Assembly: GCA_963821935.1 (NCBI GenBank)
Contig: CAWGFM010000003.1
Span: forward strand, 1-64,000
DNA from: JAOUEA01 sp963821935
Lineage (GTDB): Bacteria > Actinomycetota > UBA4738 > HRBIN12
Length of the DNA: 64,000 nucleotides
Direction of reading: 5' to 3'
How positions within the stretch are numbered: position 1 is the stretch's first letter; each line of letters begins with the position of its first letter. The notes below the pieces were generated by a model, which saw only the letters and a program-made list of their open reading frames with translations, ran no database searches and was not told the DNA's origin. Of this stretch, positions 51,699 through 61,129 are shown in pieces. Made by a program: the position numbers and the translations under genes.

Positions 51699-52556
51699 TC
51701 AGGCACCCATCGGGTGCCAGACGGTCTTGGACTCCATGAACGCGGTGATCTCGTAGGGGCTCTGTGCCGCGTCGCTGAACGGATCCGCGTCGGGCGCTCG
51801 GTGCACACGCTTGACGTTGTCGGCCGCGACGCGCTCGGTGTCGGCAACCAGATCCTTCGGGACGCCGGTCACGTCGATCGCGTTCACGTCCATGTGGCCG
51901 GCGAGCCACGGCACGAGCTCGGCGGTCCGGCCGGTCAGGATGTTGACGACGCCGCTGGGCACGTCGCTGGTGGCGAGCACCTCGGCGAGCGAGACCGCGG
52001 GCAGTGGGGAGCCTTCGCTCGCGATCACGACCGCTGCGTTGCCACCGACCATGGCGGGAGCCAGTCGAGAGACGAGTCCCAGGAGCGACTGGTCCCCCGG
52101 AGCCACGATGCCCACCACCCCGGTCGGCTCCGGGATCGTGAAGTCGAAGTAGGGACCGGCGACGGGATTGGTCCCACCGGCGATCTGCGCGATCTTGTCG
52201 GCCCATCCCGCGTACCAGATCCACCGGTCGATCGCGGCGTCGACACCGCGGTCCGGGTCATCCGCTCCCGCGTCGGCGAGCTCGTCGCGGAACTGCGAAC
52301 GCCTGCCCTCCATCAGCTCGGCGACCCGGTACAGGATCTGTCCCCGCAGCGAAGCGGTCATGCCCGACCACCCCGGGAACGCCGAGCGCGCCGCGACGAC
52401 GGCCTCGCGTAGATCCTTCCGGGAGGCCTGCGCCGCGTACGCGAGCGGCTTCCCGTCGTGCGACTCGACCTCGTAGGAACGCCCGCTCTCGCTCCGGGGG
52501 AAGGCGCCGCCGATGAAGAGCTTGGCGGTGCGCCGCACCGGCACGCGTGCGCTCAC
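51699..52556 (-). CDS. truncated, non-catalytic aldehyde dehydrogenase paralogue
   Basis: The 285-residue protein has the N-terminal ALDH half: KLFIGGAFPRSESGRSYEVE, SFPGWSGMTASLRGQILYRV-like segments and TGVVGIVAPGDQSLLGLVSR, VPSGVVNILTGRTAELVPWL. It ends before the catalytic Cys and Glu of the family. It follows a full ALDH in GTGA overlap. Together they resemble the two halves of ALDH16-type proteins, an active domain plus a dead one. Confidence 0.82.
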   Translation of the reverse strand: MSARVPVRRTAKLFIGGAFPRSESGRSYEVESHDGKPLAYAAQASRKDLREAVVAARSAFPGWSGMTASLRGQILYRVAELMEGRRSQFRDELADAGADDPDRGVDAAIDRWIWYAGWADKIAQIAGGTNPVAGPYFDFTIPEPTGVVGIVAPGDQSLLGLVSRLAPAMVGGNAAVVIASEGSPLPAVSLAEVLATSDVPSGVVNILTGRTAELVPWLAGHMDVNAIDVTGVPKDLVADTERVAADNVKRVHRAPDADPFSDAAQSPYEITAFMESKTVWHPMGA

Positions 52557-54034
52557 CAGGACGCCCGGTCGAACGCCAGGTACGGCTCCAGGCCGTGCCG
52601 CCCGCCTTCGCGGCCGAACCCGCTCTCCCGGTAGCCGCCGAACGGGGACGTGGGATCGAACCGATTGAAGGTGTTGGCCCACACCACCCCGGCCCGCAGT
52701 CGCTGTGCCATCCACAGGATGCGCGAGCCCTTCTCGGTCCAGACGCCGGCGCTCAGCCCGTACGGCGTGTTGTTGGCCTTCTCGACCGCTTCCTCGGGCG
52801 TGCGGAAGGTCAGGATGGACAGCACCGGCCCGAAGATCTCCTCGCGCGCGATCCGGTGCGATTGTGACACCCCCGTGAACAACGTGGGCCGGAACCAGAA
52901 TCCGCGTTCGGGCAGATCGCAGGCGGGCTGGTAGATCTCGGCCCCTTCCTCTACTCCGGACTCGACCAGCTCCTCGATCTTGTCCAGCTGCGCCTGGGAG
53001 TTGATCGCTCCCACGTCGGTGTTCTTGTCGAGCGGATCACCCACGCGAAGCGTCCGCAGCCGATCCTTCAGCTTGTCGAGCACCGTGTCGAAGACGGGCT
53101 CCTGCACGAGCAGCCGAGAGCCTGCGCAGCACACGTGGCCTTGGTTGAAGAAGATGCCGTTGATCACACCTTCCACCGCTTGGTCGAGCGGGGCGTCCTC
53201 GAACACGATGTTCGCGGCCTTCCCGCCGAGCTCGAGGGTCAGGCGTTTGCCCGTGCCGGCGGTCGCCCGCCGGATGGCCTTGCCCACCTCGGTGGATCCG
53301 GTGAACGCGATCTTGTCCACGGCCGAGTCGACGAGCGCCGATCCCGTCTCCCCGGCGCCGGTGACGATGTTGACGACGCCGGGTGGGAGCTCGGCTTCCT
53401 GGATCACCTGCGCCAGCAGCAGCGCGGTGAGTGGGGTGGTCTCAGCGGGCTTCAACACGGCGGTGTTGCCGGTGGCGAGCGCCGGCGCCAGCTTCCACGC
53501 CGCCATGAGCATCGGGAAGTTCCACGGGATGATCTGACCTGCGACGCCCAGCGGCCGCGGGTCGGGTCGGCCCGGGAACGCGTACTCGAGCTTGTCCGCC
53601 CACCCGGCGTAGTAGAAGAAGTGCGCCGCGGCCAGCGGCAGGTCGACGTCGCGTGACTCCTTGATGGGCTTGCCGCCGTTCATCGACTCCAGCACGGCGA
53701 ACTCTCGCGCGCGTTCCTGCAGCTGCCTCGCGATGCGGAAGACGTACTTCGCTCGTTCCGAGCCCGGGAGCGCCTGCCAGACCGGCGCTGCCTCTCGCGC
53801 GGCGTCGACGGCCCGGGCGACATCGGTAGCGTCGGCCTCGGCGACGTCGGCCAGGACCTCCTCGGTGGACGGGCTGATGGTTGGGAACCACCGTCCGCTC
53901 TTGGGCTCCACGAACTCGCCTCCGATGAACAGCCCGTACCGATCGTCGAGCCGGACGATGTCGGTGGATTCGGGCGCGCTCGCGTACTCCCACGACGGCG
54001 CCTGGCCCGGTGGGCGTTCGATCGCCTCGCTCAC
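52553..54034 (-). CDS. aldehyde dehydrogenase family protein
   Basis: The 493-residue enzyme has the NAD-binding motif IIPWNFPMLMAAWKLAPALA, FTGSTEVGKAIRRA, the catalytic Glu in LELGGKAANIVF, and the Cys in GHVCCAGSRLLVQ, then EEIFGPVLSILTF and SPFGGYRESGFGREGG. It oxidises an aldehyde to acid; next to deoC the substrate may be acetaldehyde from deoxyribose breakdown, which is inference. Start GTG 54034. Confidence 0.94.
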   Translation of the reverse strand: MSEAIERPPGQAPSWEYASAPESTDIVRLDDRYGLFIGGEFVEPKSGRWFPTISPSTEEVLADVAEADATDVARAVDAAREAAPVWQALPGSERAKYVFRIARQLQERAREFAVLESMNGGKPIKESRDVDLPLAAAHFFYYAGWADKLEYAFPGRPDPRPLGVAGQIIPWNFPMLMAAWKLAPALATGNTAVLKPAETTPLTALLLAQVIQEAELPPGVVNIVTGAGETGSALVDSAVDKIAFTGSTEVGKAIRRATAGTGKRLTLELGGKAANIVFEDAPLDQAVEGVINGIFFNQGHVCCAGSRLLVQEPVFDTVLDKLKDRLRTLRVGDPLDKNTDVGAINSQAQLDKIEELVESGVEEGAEIYQPACDLPERGFWFRPTLFTGVSQSHRIAREEIFGPVLSILTFRTPEEAVEKANNTPYGLSAGVWTEKGSRILWMAQRLRAGVVWANTFNRFDPTSPFGGYRESGFGREGGRHGLEPYLAFDRASW

Positions 54035-54048
54035 GCCGTCATCCCCCT

Positions 54049-55023
54049 CTAGTCGATCGTGAAGTAGTCCGGCCCGGCGTAGTGGCCGGTACGTTCCTTC
54101 TCGAGCTGCATCAGCACGTCGTTGAGCAGGCTGGACGCTCCGATGCGGAATCGTTCCGGCCGCATCCAATCCATGCCGAGCGTCTCGTGGACGAGCACCA
54201 GGTTCTGGATCGCCTGCTTGGCCCTGCGGATGCCACCGGCGACCTTCACCCCAACGTCGCGCCCCGTCGTCGCTCGGAAATCGCGGACGGCCTCCAACAT
54301 GCACAGGGCGGTCGGCAACGTGGCGCTGATGCCGATCTTGCCGGTGGATGTCTTGATGAAGTCCGCCCCGGCGGCCATGGCCAACATCGACGCCTGCCGG
54401 ATGCGGTCGTAGGAACCCAGCTCGCCCGTCTCCAGGATCACCTTGAGATGCGTGGAGCCCGCCGCGTCCCTCGCGGCCACCAGCTCCTCGAACGCATCGC
54501 CGTAGCGCCCGCCCAGGAACAGCGAACGGTTCAACACGATGTCGATCTCATCGGCGCCCGCGTCGGCCACGTCGCGGATCTCCTGGAGGCGAGCATCGAG
54601 TGGTCCGAGACCGCTGGGGAAGCCTCCCGCCACGCTGGCCACCGCGACACCGGTTCCTCGGAGCTGATCGACGGCCACCGGCACCAGCTGGGGATACAGG
54701 CAGACCGCCGCCACCGAGGGCAGCTCCGGCCGGAGCGGATCGGGGCGCACGGCTTTGGAGCACAGGGCCACGATCTTGCCCGTCGTGTCGCTGCCTTCCA
54801 GCGTCGTCAGGTCCATGCAACGGATCGCCAGTTCCAGCGCCCAGACCTTCGTCTCACGTTTGATCGACCGCGTCGCCAACGCGGCGGCTCGGCCCTCCAG
54901 TCCGACAGCATCCACCGCGGCTGCACGAGCCACGATCCGATCCGCCTCGGCGGTCTGCAGCGCGCCGGCCCGTTCGCCACCCGAGGGGGCGGGCGTTCGA
55001 GGCTGGACAGCTGGCTGGCTCAT
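54049..55023 (-). CDS. deoC: deoxyribose-phosphate aldolase
   Basis: The 324-residue class I aldolase splits 2-deoxyribose 5-phosphate to acetaldehyde and glyceraldehyde 3-phosphate. The Schiff-base lysine lies in ADFIKTSTGKIG, with DEIDIVLNRSLFLGG and VGVKVAGGIRR around it. A low-complexity extension of about 50 residues precedes the barrel. TACGAT 7 bases before ATG 55023 favours this start over ATG 55032. Confidence 0.93.
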   Translation of the reverse strand: MSQPAVQPRTPAPSGGERAGALQTAEADRIVARAAAVDAVGLEGRAAALATRSIKRETKVWALELAIRCMDLTTLEGSDTTGKIVALCSKAVRPDPLRPELPSVAAVCLYPQLVPVAVDQLRGTGVAVASVAGGFPSGLGPLDARLQEIRDVADAGADEIDIVLNRSLFLGGRYGDAFEELVAARDAAGSTHLKVILETGELGSYDRIRQASMLAMAAGADFIKTSTGKIGISATLPTALCMLEAVRDFRATTGRDVGVKVAGGIRRAKQAIQNLVLVHETLGMDWMRPERFRIGASSLLNDVLMQLEKERTGHYAGPDYFTID

Positions 55024-55075
55024 GGCATCCATCGTAGCGAACGTGATCGTCGCGCCGCGCGCGCGATGGGGTCGA

Positions 55076-55081
55076 TACCCT
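55076..55081 (+). promoter_or_regulatory. -10 hexamer TACCCT, leaderless
   Basis: TACCCT ends 6 bases before GTG 55088. Confidence 0.45.
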
Positions 55082-55087
55082 GGCAGC

Positions 55088-55447
55088 GTGCGAACCGTGC
55101 TGGCGATCGTCGTGTCCTGTGCGAGCGTGCTGTGTGCAGCTGCATGCTCGGGTGGGTCAGCCGAGCCTCCTCGATGCACCAACCGCGTCGAGGCGGCGAC
55201 CGTGGTCATGGACGACTTCTCCTACCGGCCGAACTGCCCCGCGCTGGCCGTCGGCGCCACCGTCTCGCTGGACAATCAGGGTGCGGCTCCCCACACGTTC
55301 ACCCTGGAGGGCACCGCGGTCGACGTCGACATCGACGCGGGCGAGCGAGGGACCGCCGACCTCGCTGGCGTGCAGCCCGGCGAGTACGCGGTGACCTGTA
55401 CCTACCATCCACAGATGGTGGCGGTCGCACGCATCACGTCCGGGTAG
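55088..55447 (+). CDS. cupredoxin-like (plastocyanin-type) lipoprotein
   Basis: The 119-residue protein has a lipobox (LCAAAC, about residue 20) and a cupredoxin domain. VVMDDFSYRPNCPALAV, APHTFTLEG (first copper His) and VTCTYHPQM (Cys, His, Met ligands) give a complete type 1 copper site. It probably carries electrons or copper outside the membrane. It is a lone plus-strand gene in a minus-strand block. Confidence 0.86.
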   Translation: MRTVLAIVVSCASVLCAAACSGGSAEPPRCTNRVEAATVVMDDFSYRPNCPALAVGATVSLDNQGAAPHTFTLEGTAVDVDIDAGERGTADLAGVQPGEYAVTCTYHPQMVAVARITSG

Positions 55448-55503
55448 CCGTGCGTCTACGGCTGCTCGACGCAAGGCTCGACGAACCCGATCCATGACGC
55501 ACC

Positions 55504-56418
55504 CTAGAAGCCGAGGCGGTCGAGCATCTTCGGGTCGCGCTGCCATTCCTTCATGACCTTGACGTGCAGGTCGAGGTAGACCTTCGTGGCGAGCGTGGCT
55601 TCGATCTGCTCGCGGGCCTGGCTTCCGATCGTCTTCAGGGTCTGACCACCCGTACCGATCAAGATCCCCTTCTGGGAGTCGCGCTCCACGATGATGGATG
55701 CATGGATCGAGGTGAGCCCCTCGCCCCGTTCCATCTCTTCGATCGTGACGGCGACCGAGTGCGGCACTTCCTGACGCGTGACGGTCAGCGCCTGTTCGCG
55801 GATCAGCTCGGCCAGCCGGACCTCGATCGATTGATCCGTGACCTGGTCCGAGGGATAGAGCGCGTGGCCCTCAGGCATGCGCTGCAGCAGCAGCGACCGC
55901 AGGTTGTCGAGCCCGTCGTGGTTCGTGGCGGAGATGGGAACGATCTCGTCCCACTCGCCAAGGGCCCCGGCGGCTGCGAGCTGCGGTATCACTGCCTGGT
56001 GACCGACCCGGTCGATCTTGTTCACGGCGCAGATCCTGCCCAGCGTCTGCTCGCCGGCGACCTGTTTCGCGTAGACGAACGCGTCGCCTCTGCCCACCCC
56101 GGCGGCCGCATCCACGACCTGGACCACCACGTCCACGCCTGCCACGGCATCACCCACGAGATCGTTGAGGCGAGCGCCCATCAGTGTCCGCGGCTTGTGG
56201 AACCCCGGGGTATCGGTGAACACGATCTGGGCATCGGGAGAGGTCCAGATCGCCCGGATGTCGCTGCGGGTCGTCTGCGGCTTGTCCGAGACGATCGCGA
56301 CCTTCGCGCCCACGAGCGCGTTCACGAGGGTGGACTTGCCAACATTGGGACGTCCGACGACCGCGACCACACCGGATCGGAAGGAGCGCTCGGCCGGCTC
56401 CGCCTCCTCGGGCGACAT
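55504..56418 (-). CDS. era: GTPase Era
   Basis: The 304-residue protein has G1 GRPNVGKSTLVN, G3 DTPGFHKP, G4 NKIDRV and a C-terminal KH domain (GQTLKTIGSQAREQIEATLA). It assists 16S rRNA maturation and 30S assembly. Its ATG overlaps the cdd TGA by one base. Confidence 0.96.
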   Translation of the reverse strand: MSPEEAEPAERSFRSGVVAVVGRPNVGKSTLVNALVGAKVAIVSDKPQTTRSDIRAIWTSPDAQIVFTDTPGFHKPRTLMGARLNDLVGDAVAGVDVVVQVVDAAAGVGRGDAFVYAKQVAGEQTLGRICAVNKIDRVGHQAVIPQLAAAGALGEWDEIVPISATNHDGLDNLRSLLLQRMPEGHALYPSDQVTDQSIEVRLAELIREQALTVTRQEVPHSVAVTIEEMERGEGLTSIHASIIVERDSQKGILIGTGGQTLKTIGSQAREQIEATLATKVYLDLHVKVMKEWQRDPKMLDRLGF

Positions 56419-56837
56419 CAGTGGCCGAGGTCGGCCGGGCCGAAGGCATCGGGCAGCAGCTCGTCCAGCGACCAGTGGGTGCGCGTCGAACCGTCGGCCG
56501 ACTCCGCGATGACCGCCATGCCCGGGCCCCCGAACTCGAAGAGGACCTGGCGGCAGGCGCCGCACGGCGGCGTCGACGTATCAGCGTCGGTCACGACCGC
56601 CACGGCTCGGATCGAGGTGATGCCCAGGCCGACCGCGGTACCCACCGCGTTGCGCTCCGCACAGACCGAGACTGGGTAGCTCGCGTTCTCCACGTTCACC
56701 CCCCTGACGATCTGGCGGTCCACCGTGAGGAGAGCGGCGCCCACGTGGAACCCGCTGTAGGGCGCGTATGCGTTCGCCCGCGCCTCGCGAGCGGCGTTGA
56801 TCAGCTGCTCGAGCTGTGCCACGTCGATCGAGGTCAT
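56418..56837 (-). CDS. cdd: cytidine deaminase
   Basis: The 139-residue tetrameric-type enzyme deaminates cytidine to uridine. Visible are YAPYSGFHVGAALL, the zinc motif CAERNAV (catalytic Glu) and PCGACRQVL. Start and stop overlap both neighbours by 1-4 bases. Confidence 0.96.
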   Translation of the reverse strand: MTSIDVAQLEQLINAAREARANAYAPYSGFHVGAALLTVDRQIVRGVNVENASYPVSVCAERNAVGTAVGLGITSIRAVAVVTDADTSTPPCGACRQVLFEFGGPGMAVIAESADGSTRTHWSLDELLPDAFGPADLGH

Positions 56838-58105
56838 CGGGCGGGCTCCTCGACGAGTGCCGGTTCCGGGTCGGGCCTTCGCGTGATCAGGACGCTGGCG
56901 ATCCGCCGGCCCTGCACGGTCTCGGCCCGGAACGTGAGTCCGTCGATCCGACACTCCTCGCCCTCGTCGGGGATGCGCCCGAAGCAGTCGAGCACCAACC
57001 CCGCCACCGTGTCCCATTCCTCGTCGGGCAGATCCACCTGCAGCAGCTCATTGACATCGTCGATCGACGTCTTGCCCGACACCCGGAACACGTCGGCGTC
57101 GATCTGCTCGAACTCCGGCTCTTCCAGGTCGTACTCGTCGGTGATCTCGCCGACGAGCTCTTCCAGCAGATCTTCGAGCGAGACGAGCCCGGTGACGGAG
57201 CCGTACTCGTCGGTGACCAGCGCCATGTGGAACTTCTCGCGCTGCATCTCGCGCAGCAGGTCCGCCACCTTCTTGGATTCCGGCACGTAGCGGGCCTCAC
57301 GCACGACCTCGGACAGCGGCCTGTCGTGCTTGCCCTGGTGGAGCGCCTTCAGCACGTCCTTCGCGAACACCACGCCCACCACGTCGTCCAGGTCCTGGTC
57401 GTGGTTGTACACGGGGATCCGCGACGTGCCGTGATGCAGCACCAGCGCCTGCACATCGCGCAACGTCTTGTCGTCTTCGATCGCGATGATGTCCGGACGG
57501 GGCACCATGACCTCGCGCACGATCGTGTCCCCGAACTCGAAGATCGAGTGGATCAGCTCCTTCTCGCCCTCGTCGATCGAGCCTTCTTCGGAACCGACCT
57601 GGGCCATGGAACGGATCTCTTCTTCGCTGACGAAGGGGCCGACCTTGATGCCCTTGCCGGGCAGCAGCACGTTGGCCAGACCGATCAGCAGGCGCGTGGG
57701 CCAGGCGAACAGTCGCCCCAGGAAGAACACCAAAGGCGACAGCGCCAGCGCCACCTGCTCGCTGTGCAGCACCCCGAACGTCTTGCTCATGGCCTCGACG
57801 AACACGAAGTACAGCAGCGTGAACACCAGCGAGGCGATCGTGACGATCCCGCTGCCCCAGGTCCGCTCGGCCAGGATCGCCACCAAGATCGCGGAGCCGT
57901 TCTGCACCAGCACCACGCACAGGTAGATCGAGTTGAGGTAGCGCGGCGGGTCGGTCTCCAGGCGCACCAGCAGGGCGGCATTGCGGCGGCCTTCGTCCTC
58001 CATGGACAGCGCCTTCACCCTGGTCATGCGGGTGAGCGCGGACTCGGCTAAGGCCAACAGCGAGCCGAGGATCACGAGCACGGCGACGATGAGCCACCCC
58101 GTCAC
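56834..58105 (-). CDS. CorC/HlyC-type CBS-domain membrane protein
   Basis: The 423-residue protein has a four-helix CNNM/DUF21 membrane domain (1-135), two CBS domains (about 200-320; MVPRPDIIAIEDDKTLRDVQ, EKFHMALVTDEYGSVTGLVS) and a C-terminal transporter-associated domain (DEEWDTVAGLVLDCFGRIP). The family is linked to Mg2+/Co2+ export. GTG 58105 overlaps ybeY. Confidence 0.93.
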   Translation of the reverse strand: MTGWLIVAVLVILGSLLALAESALTRMTRVKALSMEDEGRRNAALLVRLETDPPRYLNSIYLCVVLVQNGSAILVAILAERTWGSGIVTIASLVFTLLYFVFVEAMSKTFGVLHSEQVALALSPLVFFLGRLFAWPTRLLIGLANVLLPGKGIKVGPFVSEEEIRSMAQVGSEEGSIDEGEKELIHSIFEFGDTIVREVMVPRPDIIAIEDDKTLRDVQALVLHHGTSRIPVYNHDQDLDDVVGVVFAKDVLKALHQGKHDRPLSEVVREARYVPESKKVADLLREMQREKFHMALVTDEYGSVTGLVSLEDLLEELVGEITDEYDLEEPEFEQIDADVFRVSGKTSIDDVNELLQVDLPDEEWDTVAGLVLDCFGRIPDEGEECRIDGLTFRAETVQGRRIASVLITRRPDPEPALVEEPAR

Positions 58106-58551
58106 GGCACACGCACCCCGCTGTAGCGCTGCTGCCGCGCCCACATGTCGGCGCGTTCACCGTCGCTCTCGTGATCGTATCCGAGGATGTGCAAGACGCC
58201 GTGCACGACCAGCAGGCGCAACTCTGCGAGTGGATCGTCGGGATTGTTGCGGGCGGCGACGGCCGGTGCGATCACCACGTCACCCAGCACACGGTCGCCG
58301 TCCTCGGTCCGATCGTCCTCGTCCAGCGGGAACGTCAGGACGTCGGTCGGTCCAGATTCATGCATGTACCGCTCGTGCAGCCCGGCCATCTCGGCCTCAT
58401 CGACGAACGACAGCGACAGCTCGACGTGGGTGCGCCCTTCGGCGACGAGCACGGCGCGGGCAAGGACCGCGAGATCGTCGACATCGAGCGACTCCGTCTG
58501 GCGGTCCGAGACCAGGACCAGGACCGTATGACCGCTGTCGTCCTCGCTCAT
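58102..58551 (-). CDS. ybeY: endoribonuclease YbeY
   Basis: The 149-residue zinc enzyme has the H3 motif VVHGVLHILGYDHESD and TDVLTFPLDED. It matures 16S rRNA and takes part in ribosome quality control. It overlaps phoH by 4 bases. Confidence 0.96.
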   Translation of the reverse strand: MSEDDSGHTVLVLVSDRQTESLDVDDLAVLARAVLVAEGRTHVELSLSFVDEAEMAGLHERYMHESGPTDVLTFPLDEDDRTEDGDRVLGDVVIAPAVAARNNPDDPLAELRLLVVHGVLHILGYDHESDGERADMWARQQRYSGVRVP

Positions 58552-59546
58552 GGCTCGACCCGGAGGCGCTGCTGGCCGAACCGGTCGTAGGCCTCCACGA
58601 TCTCCTGCACGATCTTGTGACGCACGACGTCACGCCCACCCAGATGGCAGAAGGCGATGCCGTCGATCCCGTCCAGCACCTCTTCGATGACGCTCAGCCC
58701 GCTGTGCTGGCCGGTCGCCAGGTCGGTCTGGGTGGAGTCGCCGTTGATCACGGCCTTGGAACCGAACCCGATGCGGGTGAGGAACATCTTCATCTGCTCG
58801 GGGGATGTGTTCTGCGCCTCGTCCAAGATGATGAACGCATCATTCAGCGTCCTTCCCCGCATGAAAGCCAGGGGTGCGACTTCGACGGTGCCGCGTTCCA
58901 TGAGGCGGGGAAGGGTTTCGGCGCCGGTCATCTCGAACAGCGCGTCGTACAGCGGGCGCATGTAGGGGTCGATCTTCTCGTAGAGCGTGCCGGGCAGGTA
59001 GCCGAGGCGTTCGCCCGCCTCCACGGCGGGCCGCGTGAGGATCAGCCGGGAGACCTGGCGCTCCTGCAGGGCCTTCACGGCGGTGGCCACGGCCAGGTAG
59101 GTCTTCCCCGTCCCTGCGGGCCCGATCGCGAAGGTCACGGTGTGTGTTCGGATCGCATCGACGAACCGCTTCTGCCCGATCGTCTTGGGCGCGATGCCCT
59201 TGCCTCTGGCCGTGAGCAGGCGGTCGCCCAGGACCTCGCTGGGTCGCATCACGTCCTCGCCGGGCTCGACGCCGTCGCCCTTGACCAGCGCGATGGTCTG
59301 GCCGACCGAGTCGTCGGTGAGGTCGTGCCCCTTCTCCAGGAGGACGAGCAACTCCTCGAAGATGCGGGTGACGCGCTCGGCCTCTGCCTCACCACCGGTC
59401 ACGGTGATCTCGTTGCCTCGGACCAGGATGCGACACTCGAACGCCGACTCGATCAGCTTCAGGAAGACATCGCGCTGACCGAGCAAGGCCACCATCGACT
59501 GGTTGCCCGGAACCAGGATCTTCACTTGCGTGGTGGCACCTGCCAC
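58548..59546 (-). CDS. phoH: PhoH-like ATPase
   Basis: The 332-residue protein has a short RNA-binding N-terminal part (FLKLIESAFECRILVRGNEI), Walker A GPAGTGKTYLAV and Walker B FIILDEAQNTSPEQMKMF. It accompanies YbeY in RNA metabolism. GTG 59546 is the likely start; -10-like TAGAAT lies about 90 bases upstream. Confidence 0.95.
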   Translation of the reverse strand: MAGATTQVKILVPGNQSMVALLGQRDVFLKLIESAFECRILVRGNEITVTGGEAEAERVTRIFEELLVLLEKGHDLTDDSVGQTIALVKGDGVEPGEDVMRPSEVLGDRLLTARGKGIAPKTIGQKRFVDAIRTHTVTFAIGPAGTGKTYLAVATAVKALQERQVSRLILTRPAVEAGERLGYLPGTLYEKIDPYMRPLYDALFEMTGAETLPRLMERGTVEVAPLAFMRGRTLNDAFIILDEAQNTSPEQMKMFLTRIGFGSKAVINGDSTQTDLATGQHSGLSVIEEVLDGIDGIAFCHLGGRDVVRHKIVQEIVEAYDRFGQQRLRVEP

Positions 59547-59636
59547 GTGGCGTCTCTCTCGGGGCGCTCGCCCCGTTCCCTCCTGTGTCGGCGGCGGCCG
59601 CAGGGACCAACTGCGAGACCCCGCGGCTTCGGGACG

Positions 59637-59642
59637 ATTCTA
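59637..59642 (-). promoter_or_regulatory. -10 hexamer TAGAAT upstream of phoH
   Basis: TAGAAT on the minus strand lies just after the HIT gene's stop at 59650 and about 90 bases before phoH; no good -35 is seen. Confidence 0.35.
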
Positions 59643-59649
59643 GCGGGCA

Positions 59650-59997
59650 TCATCCGGGAGGCCACTGCATGACACGCCCACCGAGCAGATGGAAGTGGAG
59701 ATGGAACACGGTCTGGCCGGCATCGGCGCCCACGTTGGTGACCAGACGCCACCCGCTCTCGATGCCTTCGGCCCGCGCCAGCTGGGTCGCCGCCTGCATG
59801 ATGTCGGACAGCGTGGCCGCGTGGTCATCGGCGATCTCAGCGACGGATTCCACATGCTCCTTCGGGATCAACAGGATGTGCGTGGGCGCCTGTGGGTTCA
59901 TGTCACGGAACGCGATCACGCGATCGGACTCCCGGACGATGTCGGCGGGGATCTCGTGAGCGGCGATCCTGCAGAAGATGCACGCGGAGTCGACCAT
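59650..59997 (-). CDS. HIT-family nucleotide hydrolase
   Basis: The 115-residue protein has the HIT core TVFHLHFHLLGG and the N-terminal CIFCRIAAHEIPADIVRESD. This is the HINT/purine-nucleoside-phosphoramidase branch. TAGGCT ends 8 bases before ATG 59997. Confidence 0.95.
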   Translation of the reverse strand: MVDSACIFCRIAAHEIPADIVRESDRVIAFRDMNPQAPTHILLIPKEHVESVAEIADDHAATLSDIMQAATQLARAEGIESGWRLVTNVGADAGQTVFHLHFHLLGGRVMQWPPG

Positions 59998-60013
59998 GGG
60001 CAAGAAGCCTACG

Positions 60014-61126
60014 TCAGAACTCCGGGCGCCGGAGCTCTCCGGCGGCGGGCTCACGCTTCGACGACTCTTCTCCCCGGAGCTCCGCGAGCCGCTGCCACAG
60101 CGCACGCTCTTCCTTGGACAGCTCCGAGGCCGTCACGACGTGCAGAGTGACGTACAGGTCGCCGCGGCCGCGACGGTTCACGTGGGGCACCCCTTTGGAT
60201 CTGAGCTTGACGACGGTCCCCGACTCGGTGCCGGGATCAACGTGGATGTGCTCGGCCCCGTCCAGCACCTCGATCCGGATCTCGGCGCCCAGGGTGGCCT
60301 GTGTCATGGAGATGTCGAGCACCCCGAACAGATCCTGGCCCCGCCGCTCGAACGCCATGGAGGGCTCGACCGAGAGCCCGACGTAGAGATCCCCTGGTGG
60401 GCCGCCCTGCACGCCCGCGTGACCGTTCCCGGTGACCCGCAGCTCCATCCCGTCCGAGACCCCGGCGGGGATGTCCACGGTCACCGCGGTGTGCTCGGTC
60501 CGTCGCCCCTGGCCCGAACACGCTTCGCACGGGTCGAGCACCTCCTGGCCGGTGCCTCGGCAGGTGGCGCACGGGGCCGCGGTCATCACCGTGCCGAACA
60601 CGCTGCGCCGGACCGCCTGCACCTGGCCGGCGCCACCGCACGTGCGGCACGCCACCGGCGCGGTGCCGGGCTCGGCCCCGTTGCCCATGCAACGCTCGCA
60701 CTCGATGAGCCGGTCGATGGCCAAATCCTCGCGCGTGCCGAATACCGCCTCGCGGAACCCCAGCGTGAGGCGGACCCCGAGGTCCTCTCCGTGTTGGGCG
60801 CGGGTGCGCGGGCCGCGCCGCCGTGTGGTCGACCCGAAGCCGCCGCCCTGACCGAAGAACAGATCGAAGATGTCCTGGATGTCGGAGAAGGGCGCCCCCT
60901 GGGGCCCGCCGGCGGTGCCGAAGGAATCGTAGCGCTGCCGCTTCTGGGGATCGGACAGGATCTCGTAGGCGCCCGCCACCTCCTTGAACCGCTCCTCGGC
61001 GTCACCCTCGCCGTTCACGTCCGGATGCAGCTCGCGGGCGAGCCTGCGGTAGGCCTTGCGGATGTCGTCGTCAGACGCGCCGCGTTCGACGCCCAGGACC
61101 TCGTACAGATCGCGAACCGCCGCCAT
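60014..61126 (-). CDS. dnaJ: chaperone DnaJ
   Basis: The 370-residue type I J-protein has the J domain with HPD (LARELHPDVNGEGD), a Gly/Phe-rich stretch, four CxxCxGxG repeats (CERCMGNG, CRTCGGAG, CATCRGTG, CEACSGQG) and the C-terminal substrate domain. It delivers clients to DnaK. It starts 3 bases after hrcA's stop, forming a unit. Confidence 0.96.
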   Translation of the reverse strand: MAAVRDLYEVLGVERGASDDDIRKAYRRLARELHPDVNGEGDAEERFKEVAGAYEILSDPQKRQRYDSFGTAGGPQGAPFSDIQDIFDLFFGQGGGFGSTTRRRGPRTRAQHGEDLGVRLTLGFREAVFGTREDLAIDRLIECERCMGNGAEPGTAPVACRTCGGAGQVQAVRRSVFGTVMTAAPCATCRGTGQEVLDPCEACSGQGRRTEHTAVTVDIPAGVSDGMELRVTGNGHAGVQGGPPGDLYVGLSVEPSMAFERRGQDLFGVLDISMTQATLGAEIRIEVLDGAEHIHVDPGTESGTVVKLRSKGVPHVNRRGRGDLYVTLHVVTASELSKEERALWQRLAELRGEESSKREPAAGELRRPEF

Positions 61127-61129
61127 GGG

